This document shows positions 45,013 to 57,000 of a stretch of DNA of 64,000 bases, one piece after another (the first letter of the stretch is position 1; every line of letters begins with the position of its first letter). Under the pieces are notes generated by a model. That model saw only the letters and a program-made list of their open reading frames with translations. It had not been told where the DNA came from and ran no database searches. The DNA comes from Bimastos eiseni (lineage: Eukaryota; Annelida; Clitellata; Crassiclitellata; Lumbricidae), in NCBI GenBank assembly GCA_959347315.1, contig OY365810.1, positions 16,052,500-16,116,499 on the forward strand, read 5' to 3'. Position numbers and translations under genes: made by a program.

Positions 45013-46449
45013 TGTGAATTGTAATTTCAACGACTGTTAAAACAATTAGCAGAACAGCGCACAGTACGCCTATATATGCTAAAAGAGTCCGAGTCCGGTG
45101 ACCAAAGAGGATGGAAATCATTGAATGGTGAATTGGGGTCTGTTATTCAAGAGGCGAGACTTCAATTTCAGTGGAAAACCTGTCGGATGACAAGCAGAGG
45201 ATCCTGAGGCAGAGGAAGGTGGATACATGTAAGTGGAGGCATTTGTAGAGGAAAGTGGCGGAAGGGGAGCACGAGAGATTTGTCCCTTCAACTCCGTAAC
45301 TGTGTGAAGTTGATTTAGACAGAGCTGTGTAGAACCGCAACACAAATCATAGCAACGTATAATGAAATTACTTGAAAAAATAAACGGAATGGCTAAAATA
45401 ATCAGCCTATCACTGGTAGAGCAGATTACATCCAACGCACAGACGATTACCGTCTCAGTCCAAGTATACATTTATCGATGACCCAGTGCATGGATAACCG
45501 TATTTTGGGATTAGAACCCAAGCACTGGGATAAAATGAGCGAAAATGCCTCTTGTTAATTATCCAAATAAACGACACCTAACGGAATTAAATAGCGTCGT
45601 TTAAGACGATCATCTACAGTCTATGACTGTTGCGTTACATAAAATCAGTAATACGAATCTGAGATCGTAAGGAGAATAGTAGACAACCAAGTGGAAAATC
45701 ACACCAAATGCCGCGCCCTAATCATTCAGTCATGACGTCATCCTATGACGTCAGTGTATTTTTCATAGACCAGCTTCTTCAACGGATGGATTTAGTAATT
45801 TATGCTGCACTCTGCTCCACTGTACTCCAAGAATGTAACTGGAAATGAACACTCGGCTCCTCAGATCCCTTTTGTATCAATTCTTTTCATTTTTGCTTTA
45901 CCAATCTCTCTCACCATTTCCTATGTTTCAATTTTGTTCAAGTATCGCGACTGGAATGTAAGCGCTACACACAGCTATTCATGTGCCGATGTAGAATGTA
46001 ACAAGAATTTACAATTAAATTAAATTAAATTTGCACTAAATATAGCGATAATTTATGTATAAATATATACATATACTTGTTTGGTTTTCATTCAGCCAAT
46101 GTTAGCGGGGTTAAAACCCACTATCCAATTCAGTTCAATTACGTTCTTCTGAATCTTGGATATACAATGTATCTGTTGAGCTTTCGTTTTCAGCGACGGG
46201 TACGAACTTCACCGGTTGTATACTCGCAGCAATGGCTTGAATGGTGAGGGCTCATACATCTCAAAACCTCATCTTCCAGGCTTTTTGCTGATCTCCTACT
46301 AATTTCTCAGCTTCTTCCGAAGCATCACTTTCTCTACCATTAGCACTGTGCTAAATGAATGGTGTAAGTAGTTAGCCGTGCTTCTGAACGTTAAACAGCA
46401 CAATGTGAAGCAACACACGTGCTCAAGCGTAACGTACGTTTCATCACCG
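45013..46449. other. Intergenic stretch without recognisable gene
   Basis: Open frames up to about 115 codons are present but without motif, repeat or homology that I recognise. Confidence 0.45.
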
Positions 46450-46450
46450 G

Positions 46451-46458
46451 CAGATAGT

Positions 46459-46539
<81 letters not shown>
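46451..46539. repeat. GA dinucleotide microsatellite
   Basis: About 44 uninterrupted GA units. Confidence 0.99.
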
Positions 46540-47617
46540 CAAAGGAAAAGTCCTGCCCTCTGAAGAGGCATCTTGGGAGTCGACCATTCCGAAATTGCTT
46601 TTCCAACTTTAATGGCGTGAGCCAACGGATATGACAGCTCATATGAAAAAGATGGATGATATGGATTTCATGTGGATCTATAGGTTCGTTTCCAGTTCTG
46701 ATCCATCGACAACGGTGCTGTCAAGGTCGTTGATTGATTGGCAGTTGATGCTGTCTTGGAAACCAGATGGAGTGGCAGATGCGCGGGCACTGTCGCTCTG
46801 GTTCTTCAGCTGAACTGTTCCTTGCGCTATCAACATGGCCAGGCCAGCTGAAACAATCACAAGAGGCAACACTGATTAACTGACTGATCGACTTAGTGAT
46901 TAACTGATTGGTTGATGCACTTATTAACCTAGAGAGCAATTATTTAGCGCCTTCAAGATGTCTATAATAGGTATTAAATTCACGCTAGGTGTAGATATTT
47001 ATACTCTCTTTCTTTTAACAGTCTTCAATTGCAGCAGGTTTCATTCGAATTCTTAGTCTGACAGTTTGAAACAGCTATTTTTCAAGAGATTGCATAAAAG
47101 TGATATCGGATATAACCAATTCCTGAATAGCTGCGCATATTTAGCCCAATTAACACCGAAAGAAATCAGAAAAGGAAACAAAGATAAGGAATTTAACCAT
47201 AAGAAATATCATGGCGCCATCGAAGACACACCTAGTGCTGCATATAGCTTAGCAGGCACTGTAGGTGGTAATCGTCCTGGGTAGCATCGTACTTGGGTGG
47301 CAACCTTCCTGGATGGTACCCTCCCTGGGGGTGGCACCCTCACTTGGTGGGGGCGGTGCGTACATTTCATCCCCAAGCGATTGATGCACTATCAGATAGA
47401 GCTATCTTCGTTTCCGGTCGAAGCAATCTATCTTCCGGACGGATTGTCACTGGCTCAATAATTCCGTTGTAGTATCTCTTTTGATTGTCTCTGCCAGACG
47501 GATTTTCATCAGAGTTGAAAGACCCGGATGTATCACGTGACTACACATAAGCACCGACGTCTTTATAAGCCCAGAAGAGCGCATTACAGGTGGGAATCAT
47601 GGCCTACATGAATCGCC
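46540..47617. other. Intergenic stretch without recognisable gene
   Basis: GGGTGGCAxCCT words at 47290-47350. Nothing else recognised. Confidence 0.45.
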
Positions 47618-47621
47618 GCAT

Positions 47622-47790
47622 GGGTGACTGATGATCAGTGTCTTGGGTGACTGATGATCAATGTCTTGGGTGACTGATGATCAGTGTCTTGGGTGACTGA
47701 TGATCAATGTCTTGGGTGACTGATGATCAATGTCTTGGGTGACTGATGATCAATGTCTTGGGTGACTGATGATCAATGTCTTGGGATTTC
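47622..47790. repeat. 23-bp minisatellite, about 7 copies
   Basis: Unit TTGGGTGACTGATGATCA plus (A/G)TGTC with only an A/G difference between copies. Confidence 0.97.
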
Positions 47791-48738
47791 AGTCAGAGAA
47801 TTTCACTCCGTTCCTTGTGTATTCATCATGGATTCCACTCTTATATTTATATATTGCATTTTCATTTACCGTTTACTGAATTGCATTTTATTCAATACTC
47901 TTCGTCTAGTAGTGATTATCCAAAGCAGATGACATAAGAAGTCTCGAGTGAATTTCATAGAAGACTTTTAATGAGACGAACTAGCATCCTTATAGAATAG
48001 ACGGAAAGATCAACAATGGCAAAGAAATACGGATGGAAGATAGAGAAATTATAAACGACATCCTGATGAATACGTTATATGAATAAGAGCGAACCAAACA
48101 ATATTATGAAGCAAACGACGAACACAGAAGAAAGACGTATTACTAAGATGCAGAGTAACAAGACAAGAAGTAGGAAATGTTTTTGAAAAAAATGTCAACC
48201 TCATGTCCGTTACTTACGTCTACATCAAGTCATTGCGTGGCGACCTTGACCAAGTTGCTCCTTCATCACTGTCAGTGAGGATTTCAACGGGAAACCACCT
48301 CATTCACCTCACCCCCATCCCCAGGTGTTATCATCATCACCCGTTTACCCTGGTTTTGTATAGCGACCGTACGTGTACGTTACTATGGACCGTGCTGGTC
48401 CGAAATATGAATGTCTGAAATAAGCTACAATCGGTATGGGTACCAAAAGCTCACGCTAAGAGGGGCATGGGACATGTGTGCTAATAAATATGGCTAACCT
48501 CTTCTTAACGGCTACGATTATGATGACGACCGTGATCATCACCATTATTATTGTCATCATTACAATAACGACGACGATGGTAATTATGATGATGATGATA
48601 ATTATGATGATATAATTATATAAATGATAAACTGGCGGCGACTGCAGAAGAGTAGAGGCACGCAGGTGGTGTGAGTATTTAGAGATATTTAGAGATTTAG
48701 AGTATTTCTGCAGATGATGAAGCAGAGATGACGACAGC
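47791..48738. other. Region downstream of the mGluR stop codon
   Basis: Expected to hold the mGluR 3' UTR (minus strand). An AATAAA on the minus strand is at about 47886. A GAT/ATT trinucleotide zone lies at 48515-48625. No gene recognised. Confidence 0.4.
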
Positions 48739-48957
48739 TCATGACTGACTAGGATTGGTGACGTCGAGTGAGTTGAGAGCTGACGTCTGATGACATCCGA
48801 AGAACGGTCTGGCTCCAGGACCAGATCCCTTGGCGCCGTGGCCGCGGACATTCTTGTGTGGCTGAAATAAGACGATGTAGACTTTGGGAATGAAAAGACA
48901 GGTCAACGCCACAGTGGCACTGATGCTCAACGTCATGCAGAGAGCTGTCACTTGAAT
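48739..48957 (-). CDS. mGluR terminal exon: helix 7 and tail
   Basis: Reads IQVTALCMTLSISATVALT then CLFIPKVYIVLFQPHKNV, the final helix and the proximal tail, then a Gly/Pro/Ser-rich end NSLDVTNPSQS and TGA. Acceptor GGCTGTAG|ATT at phase 0 matches the upstream donor. Confidence 0.94.
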   Translation of the reverse strand: MQVTALCMTLSISATVALTCLFIPKVYIVLFQPHKNVRGHGAKGSGPGARPFFGCHQTSALNSLDVTNPSQS

Positions 48958-50615
48958 CTACAGCCGTAAAACAACAACAACAACATCATCATCATCATCA
49001 TCACCATCATCATAATCATCATCATCATCATTATCTTCATCTGGGTGAGATAGTTACTCCGTAAAACACATATCACCTGACATCATCAGTGCCTGCCCTG
49101 GCAACTACATTGTCACGCCATCTGAGTGGGCTACTTTACATTCTCTTGCATTTCCATATTCGTGCTGTTATGTTTTGGATTCTGGTTTCTACATAGGTTA
49201 TCTAATAGACACAATGAGATATGTACTTTCACAGTTCTTTATTTATCAGTGGTAATCAGATTAGTACAGTGTCATAATTTGAAGAACAGAGAAATAGAAG
49301 CGGTGATGACATGAGGAGAGATAAATGCAGAACAGACCAAAAGAAAACAAAGAAGAACAGAGAAAGATGGAGAAGAACAGAGGAAGACAGATAAGAACAG
49401 AAGAAAATAGAAGAGAAGAACGGAAGAAAACAGAGAACAACAGAATAAGACTGAGAAAGATAGAGAAGAACAGAGGAAGGCAGAGCAAAGAGAGTAATGA
49501 CAACAGAAGACAAGACAGAGAAAGAGAGAGAGAGAGATGCAAAGAGACAGAGAGAGAAAGAGAGAGAGAGAGAATGAGAGAGCCAGTATTGTAGAACAGA
49601 GGAACGCAGACGGTTGGAATCAGCTGAGACGTTGACCTTGAAATCGCCTTTGTCTGTTCCGAAGTAGATTGGCATGAAGGCCAGCCAGACAATGCATGTG
49701 GAGTACATTGTGAATGCGATGTACTTCGTTTCGTTGAAGTTCTCTGGTATCTTCCTCGTCTTGAAGGCGTAGATCGTGCAGAGCAGAATCAGAACCATGT
49801 TATACATGAGCGATAGCATGATCGCCACATTCGTGCTCTTGCAGCGTAGCACGACGCTCTTTCGATCGGGATAGGTAAGGACCGTGTGGGGCAGGTCCAT
49901 GCCGACCCACGTCACGGCCCCGATGATCTGAACCGAGACGAGGCAGAAGCAGATGGCCAGCTGCGACCGAGGACTCGTATAGCTCGGACGCTTGACCATC
50001 GCCTTCAGGCCTCGGTTGAAGATTCGTGAGATGCGGTTCGTCTTCGTGAAGAGCGCCGCGTAACAGATGGACATCGAGAGACCGAGACCTACGCGGAAGA
50101 GGACGCACGTGGCAAGCGTCGGCTTAGAGACCATGATGAACGTCATGAGGTAGCACATGAGCATGCCGGCCATGAGGACGTAGCAGAGTTCTCGACCAGA
50201 GGCCATGATGACCGGGGTGCTGTTGTACCTGAGGAAGACGACGAAGACGCAGACGACGAGCAGGATTCCCACCGAAGAGAAGATGACGGGAACAACGGCC
50301 CAAGGACTGTCGAACGACATGTAGTCGATGTCGAGCTCAACGCACTGCGTCTTGTCGGAGTTGGGGAAGGTTCCGTTGGGACAGGACATGCACTCCTCGT
50401 CTTCGATCGTCTCGTGCTCGAGGCATTGGATGCACACCCAGCAGCACGTGTCCAGACCCTCCGTCTTCTTTACCTGTCCCTTCTGACACGGTTCACTGCA
50501 GACGGACACAGGCGTCGTCCGGTTCTGGTGCTTCCATTGCAACATCGGCATCTCGATCGATAACCTGCACAACGACGACATCATCGTCATAATCATCGTC
50601 ATCAACACCACCACC

Positions 50616-50649
<34 letters not shown>

Positions 50650-53600
50650 TCATCATTGTCGTCATCATCAGCATTATCATCATCATCGACAAAAAACAAC
50701 AAAGACAACAATAACATCATCATCAGCAGCAGCAGCAACGTTGTCGTCATCATCGTCATCAACAACAACAGCAACGTTAACAGATCGACAGGTGAACCAT
50801 TTACTGCAGGCGTCGAACTTTATCTCGTCTAGAATGGCATGTCAATGACGTAATAGGAAATGGTAATCATAATTAATCTCATCTGTAATGACAATGCTAT
50901 TTTTACGCTAATGAGACATCATGTCTGACGACTCCCGTTGAGTGATAATGCGAATGTTTCATGCTCAGAGGCAGGCATTCTAGACGCGGCTGGTTTCTAC
51001 CTGGTAGACGCTGAACGTCATCTGCGAATAACGAATGCTTCGACTACCTACAGGGTTTTGTGTCTTATCACTTTTATGTGACAAGCATAAAACTGTGGAA
51101 AGATAAGTAGTGAATGACTGTGTAAAAAGGAAATGTCACAGTTTAGGACAAGTAAAGGCAAGAAATCAAGGGCAATTGTACGCTAGCCAATTATTGGTTA
51201 AAGAGCTCGGTCTGTAAGACGGAGGGTACGGTTTCGAGCCTTCTCTGTGACGATCACAGCATAATTATGGAACCCTGAGGTGATTATAGCGTGTGTACGC
51301 GCGCGTGTGTGTGTATGTGTAGGCAAAGTGCGTAAGTGTATGGGTGTGCGCAATTATAAACTGCGGAAGGAGAACAATGTCAATTGTAATTATCTATTGT
51401 TGCATAGTTCAGAAAATGAGACTACATATATTACTAAAATCTCATCAAATCGCTAAGGAATCGTCGGAGGATTCTACCAAACAAAACATCAACCCCATTT
51501 AATCTAGAATCCTAAATTAACTGTCAGTATTACACCTTTAACAGGAGACTAAGACCAATAATAGGGCACAGTAGTTTCTGGCCATGACAGGTGATTTGCG
51601 TCACTAATATTTATTAATGCTGCAGCGGCTTCGACGGCATTTAAATGGGTCACTCACAAACAACGTACAGGCTTAATCAACGACTTCCCAATGCCGTTAA
51701 AAATCTGCCATTGGTAGACTGACTTCGCCATAAACAGGCGCCATATAAACTTCAGTCCAGCCAGGTCTGCTTGCGTCACGGTCGAGCAGTCAAAAGCGCC
51801 AGGAACCTGTAGGGCCTATGCAGCGCTGTGGAAGCTAACAGGTGGCAGCAGCACGGTGCAACCATCGTAACGGTTACAGCAGCCGCAGCCTTGAGCGCTG
51901 AAGCCCTGTAGGCGCATAACGTGATTGGTGAACATTCGATTTTTCGTTGGTGCGTGGATCATGGAAATAAAGGCGTTCTTCGGGCTCTGTTTAGACGCCA
52001 GGCCGTCTGAATATGCGTTCGTATCATGGCAATGGACCGTAGCAGCAGAAGCAGCAGCAGGGCACCGCGACCACCACCACCAGCAACGGGGCCTGCCTTT
52101 GACCGCTGCGGCTCTGCCTCTGTTACTCTGACGAATCAATGGTTTTTAATTAGCGTCGAATGATGAACGACCATCATCGTCTCCTCTTCAACCGGATAAT
52201 CCTTCCAATTTCCAACTGGTGGCCAATCTCATCGAAGTATAGCAACAGTGACGGCGGCTCCTCCTCCTACTATGCAGGGATTAGCCCCCATTATGTCACC
52301 AGAGGTTAGCTCCTCCCTCCAGGTATTAGACCCCATTATGTCACACTGGGGGTTGACCAAGGCCTCTGCTTATGTAGCCAGTCAGGAGAATTAAATCAAG
52401 AAACTTAACTGACGACATTTGCAATGATGAGCATAAACAAGTAAATGGAAAATGATTGTTGATTGTGTGACGATGATAAGACTCGGTCGAATGATGATGA
52501 CAATGACTTAATTGTTGTTGTTCTTGCTGCTGTTATTGTTCATGATGCTGCTCTCTTCGCTGTTGTCGTTATTGTTGATTTTGATGATGATGATGAAGAC
52601 GACGACGACGACGATGACGACGACCATGACGATGACGATGACGATGACGATGATGATGATACTGACGACGACGATGACGATGACAACTATGAAGAAGATG
52701 ATGATTGGGGCATGACGATATATAGTGATCACAATCAACCAATAGAGAATCAAGAATCAATAACTAAAACAATGATAGTCATGGAAATGATGCGAGGTTA
52801 TAATGCAGTGCTATTAGTATTTGAATTGGCTTAGTGGTGGCTGTGGTAGTTATCCTGGTAGTATTGGCCATCACGATACTATTGTTGCTACCGGTGGTGT
52901 TGGTGATAGTCGAGGTGTTGGTGGTGATGATAATAGTAGTGGTTATAGGCAGTGGTGTTGTTGGTGCTGGTGGTTATGTCAGTGGTGTAAGTGGTGGTGT
53001 TGGAGATATCCGTTGAGTCGTACGTGTCTGTCCAGTTTCCAATGATTATGTAGTCGTGCTGCCCGTTTGGTCGTCTCTGATACTGATAGATGGTGTAGCG
53101 TCCTTTAGCATCTCCATTGGCGTTGAATTCAATCCGGTTTCCAGCGTTACCTGGCCAATCACAAACAGACAACGAATGAGTATCACGAACACTTCTGGAC
53201 ATCTTCATTTCTTAATTCAATCATTTCTTCATTCATTAAGAGGATTAATGTAAAGCGCTTCTCAAAGATAACTACTCAGTGGGGTTGGTGGTAGTGGAGG
53301 TGTTAGTGGTGATGATATTAGTAGTGGAATTAGTTTATTCACAAGCCTGCACGAAAGTTTAGACACAATTTAGCTTTAGAGGCACATCACCCACGGGCAA
53401 TAATGGGATAACCTACATGTAACTCAGAACTTGTTGGTGACTATAAATTTGAGGTATGCTATAACTGGAAAGAAAACGATAAGGGTTGACAAGGTCGTAA
53501 GAAATTTAGCACTTAAGGTACGTTAAGACTGGTCAGTCAAACATCAGTAAATATAAACAGCTCGTTTAACCTTCTACAAAAGCCATTGCATCTAACTGAG

Positions 53601-53991
53601 GAACTCGCGAAGAACAGACAACTGTCGCCTTAACCAAAGTGTGCTGCATCGCACATGCCGTCGTACGTATGACAACTTGTAAATGGCGTTGAATTGTTAA
53701 GAAACACATTTTCAACGAAACATCCACAGTCGACGCAAACCAGTTAATTTCAAGGGTGCGTTGGAGAGTTCCCAAGTCTGAAAACATTCAATTTCATAAG
53801 TGGCCACGGGCATATGCTTTGTAGAGTAAATATATATAAATTTATATATATATATAGAGAGAGAGAGAGACAGACAAACAGACAGACAGACACAGACAGA
53901 CACATACAGATAGAGAGACAGTTATTTTGCGGTCGACAAAGGGTGAACAAGGATACACAAGAAAGCGAATGAGAGAAAAAGAGACAAGATA

Positions 53992-54050
<59 letters not shown>

Positions 54051-57000
54051 CAGAGACAGAGACAGAGACAGAGACAGAGACAGAGACAGAGACAGAGAGA
54101 CAGAGACAGAGACAGAGACAGAGAGACAGAGAGACAGAGAGGCAGAGAGACAGAGAGACAGACAGAGACAGAGACAGACAGACAAGCAGACAGGTACACA
54201 GACAGACAGAAAATGAAAGCTAGAGAACGGGATACAAAGAGATCCGGTTTTCTGTTTTTCCTCACGGAAAGATGACCGAGGTCGAAATACAGACAAACCA
54301 AAGAGTGACGTAGTTACGTGCATGATACATTTGAAGGGATTCAGACAGAAAGAGACAGACAAAGAGATAGGAGGTAGAAGACAGCCAGCCAGTCAGAGAG
54401 AGGTAGTAGGCTAGCTTTAGTCCTACCGATGAAGGTCGTGTTTCGTATGAATGCGAGTAGCGTGGCTCCATCTGGTGGGTCGACTGCATCGCAGAATCTT
54501 CGTCCGTTGCACTTTTCTCGGATCATGCTGTGTATCGCATGCGCCAAAGCGTAGACTGCATCAACTACGAACGGAACGATCCCTTCCTGGTCGTATGGAG
54601 TATCTAAAATCTTCTCTTCACCTGCAACACGCACACGCAAACACTAATGCATTTCATACAATCGTGCGCTATATGAACCGTGTCTTCAGATACAACATGG
54701 TCGTCCAGTCTCGTAGCGCCTGGAAAGGCTACTTGTGGGCACTGCACGAATCCCAATGGCAAATGATCTGGAAGTTTACAACGTGTTTGCATCAAGCAGT
54801 ATTCGTGAATAAAAGCTGTTGTCTTACGCTCAGCATTGAAATAGCACTTAAGAAATGCCAAGACCACTATTGCGATCTGCTTTTCTCTTGAATTTTAATT
54901 ATACGGTTAATATTTTGTAGCGCATGTAACGCACACTGGCGCTCAGTAATCGCACAACTTTAAGACTTAAAAGCTGTCGCTAGAGATTCTTGAGATCTGT
55001 TCTCTAGGTGGTCATTTGCATATATTAATCATTAGCATAAGCTAATCATGTTCAACAGCAAAAGGAACTCTCTCTTCCGGTCCTCGCTGAAGCCCATCAT
55101 CCAACTGTAAATGGTCTTCATCTAATCGTCAATTACTGGCCAATTGCAAGGATTAACTGAAGTTAACTATAGAAACGAAGAACTTAGATGGTTGTCTATT
55201 GTACGCAGACTAACGTACGTTCCATTGATCGATGGTTAGATCCTATGTTTTCGAAGATCGACTCGAAAAATCATTTTCAAATTAAAGTAGGACTAAGCGG
55301 GAAAGACACCTGCTCATTATTTGAATGAATTAAAACTGAGACGACATCCATCAATACAAAACAATGGAATATTCGAAATGTCAAACTGACGTAGCAGTTA
55401 CTTGATTTATACATCAGGCCTATACGGAACAGATAATCCTCTCTGTTGAGAGACCTGAACCAGCCAGGATCCCAAATAATCCAATTGTCGGGACCAGACA
55501 AGTAATATACAGGGTGGGCCAATCAAAGTAACCCATCAGCTTTTTTGCTTATATTTCGGTCAAAGGCAGGAATTATTAAATGCTACACTACAGTAGCAAA
55601 GTTAATTCATATTTTCATATAACTGCCAAATTTGACTAAAATATTTCAAACAGAGCAAAAGTTATATCACTTTTAATGAGTGCAACCATGGTTTTTTGAT
55701 GGTCGATAAACATTTAATGATGCAAAAAGTAGCCAAAACAGTCACATCTCAAGTAAATGTTATAAACAAGCTTCATAATGGTTATTATTATTATTGAGAA
55801 GTGAAACGGAGAACCAGCGTAGGCCTATATGAGACGTCGCTTAGCGAGCAGTCAAGCAAGTGTGCTAAATAAACATTTTCCGCTTTGGATCATTTTATGA
55901 AGACATTTGTAGCAAAATAAAAGTATGCAAGGTGTCAATAACAGATAGTATGCATCTGTAGACACTTCATGAATAGAGTCTTGGAGCTAAGGTCATGATC
56001 AAAGCTTGCTATGTTAAATCCGTTGCCCTGGTTTCATTGAGAAGGACCAATGGCCCCAAACCTCATTGAATTTGAACTCGCTGGATTATCACCTGTGGGG
56101 AGCTTTGCTCGAGAAATACCACAATCTGCGACCAAAGTCGAAAACGATAAGAGAATTGGAGGTCGCATTTAAGTTGATATGGGAAAATTACTCCGGAACC
56201 CATCAACAAGACTATCAAAACCTTTTCAAGGAGACTCAGAATATGTGTTGCTACTGATGGTGGATACATCGAACACAGGTTGTGGTGAAACACTATGACG
56301 TCTGTTTTACAACAATTACTTGAAGTATGACTTTATAAAATCGTTTTTGTTACTTTTTGCAACGTTAATTGTTTTTCACAATAAAAAGCCGTGGTTATAC
56401 TCATTAAAAGTGACATAACTTTTGTTCTGTTTCAAATTAGTAAAACTTGGCAGTAACATACAAATATGAATTGTTCATGCGCCTGTAAAACTTCATTTAT
56501 TTATTCCTACCTTTGGCCAAAATATTAACAAAAAACGTGATGGTTACTTTGTTTTGGGCCACCCTCTATGTTCTTTTAGAGGAGGTGAAGTTGTGTTCAT
56601 CCATCCGAGGCAAGATAAACCCACGTGACCGAGGTCGAAGGTTATATCCACTGCGCTGTGACGCTGATGACCATTGAATATGTGTCACGCCATTTACGAC
56701 CTTCAGAGCACAGAGCGCAGACAGTTTTACCCTGATTTGATCTGAACTGATTTTCCTGACCTGAACATCGTTTCACGTGACGTATTCGAATCGCCTGTTC
56801 TGGAGCGTATTTGCAGTTGAACAGACTCTCCCAGAACTCTACGAACCACGGATTGCGTTCGTTCAACCGAGGCTTCAGTCGCGTAAAGTAGTCGTCAAAA
56901 CCTTTGAAATACATAGAAAACATTCGATAATATAACGGAATGTCAAGCAAAAGGGCAGGGTATACGACAAGGCAAAGCAAAGAGAGAAGCGTACAGGCGT

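Noticed and set aside
47622..47790. CRISPR-like regularly spaced repeats
   Set aside because: The units are head-to-tail without unique spacers and the DNA is clearly animal; it is a minisatellite.
49256..49636. Continuation of the 7TM frame as a Leu/Ser-rich protein
   Set aside because: This is the last intron (purine microsatellite on the other strand); the donor at 49637 joins cleanly to the terminal exon at 48957.
50565..50692. N-terminal poly-Met/Val extension of the mGluR 7TM frame
   Set aside because: It is a trinucleotide repeat in the intron; phase and family alignment place the exon start at 50564.
52463..52834. Asp-rich open frame of 123 codons
   Set aside because: A GAT/GAC microsatellite artefact with no similarity to a calsequestrin-type or other acidic protein.
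53712..54362. Ser/Leu/Cys-rich overlapping frames
   Set aside because: Translations of AGAC/GA microsatellites.
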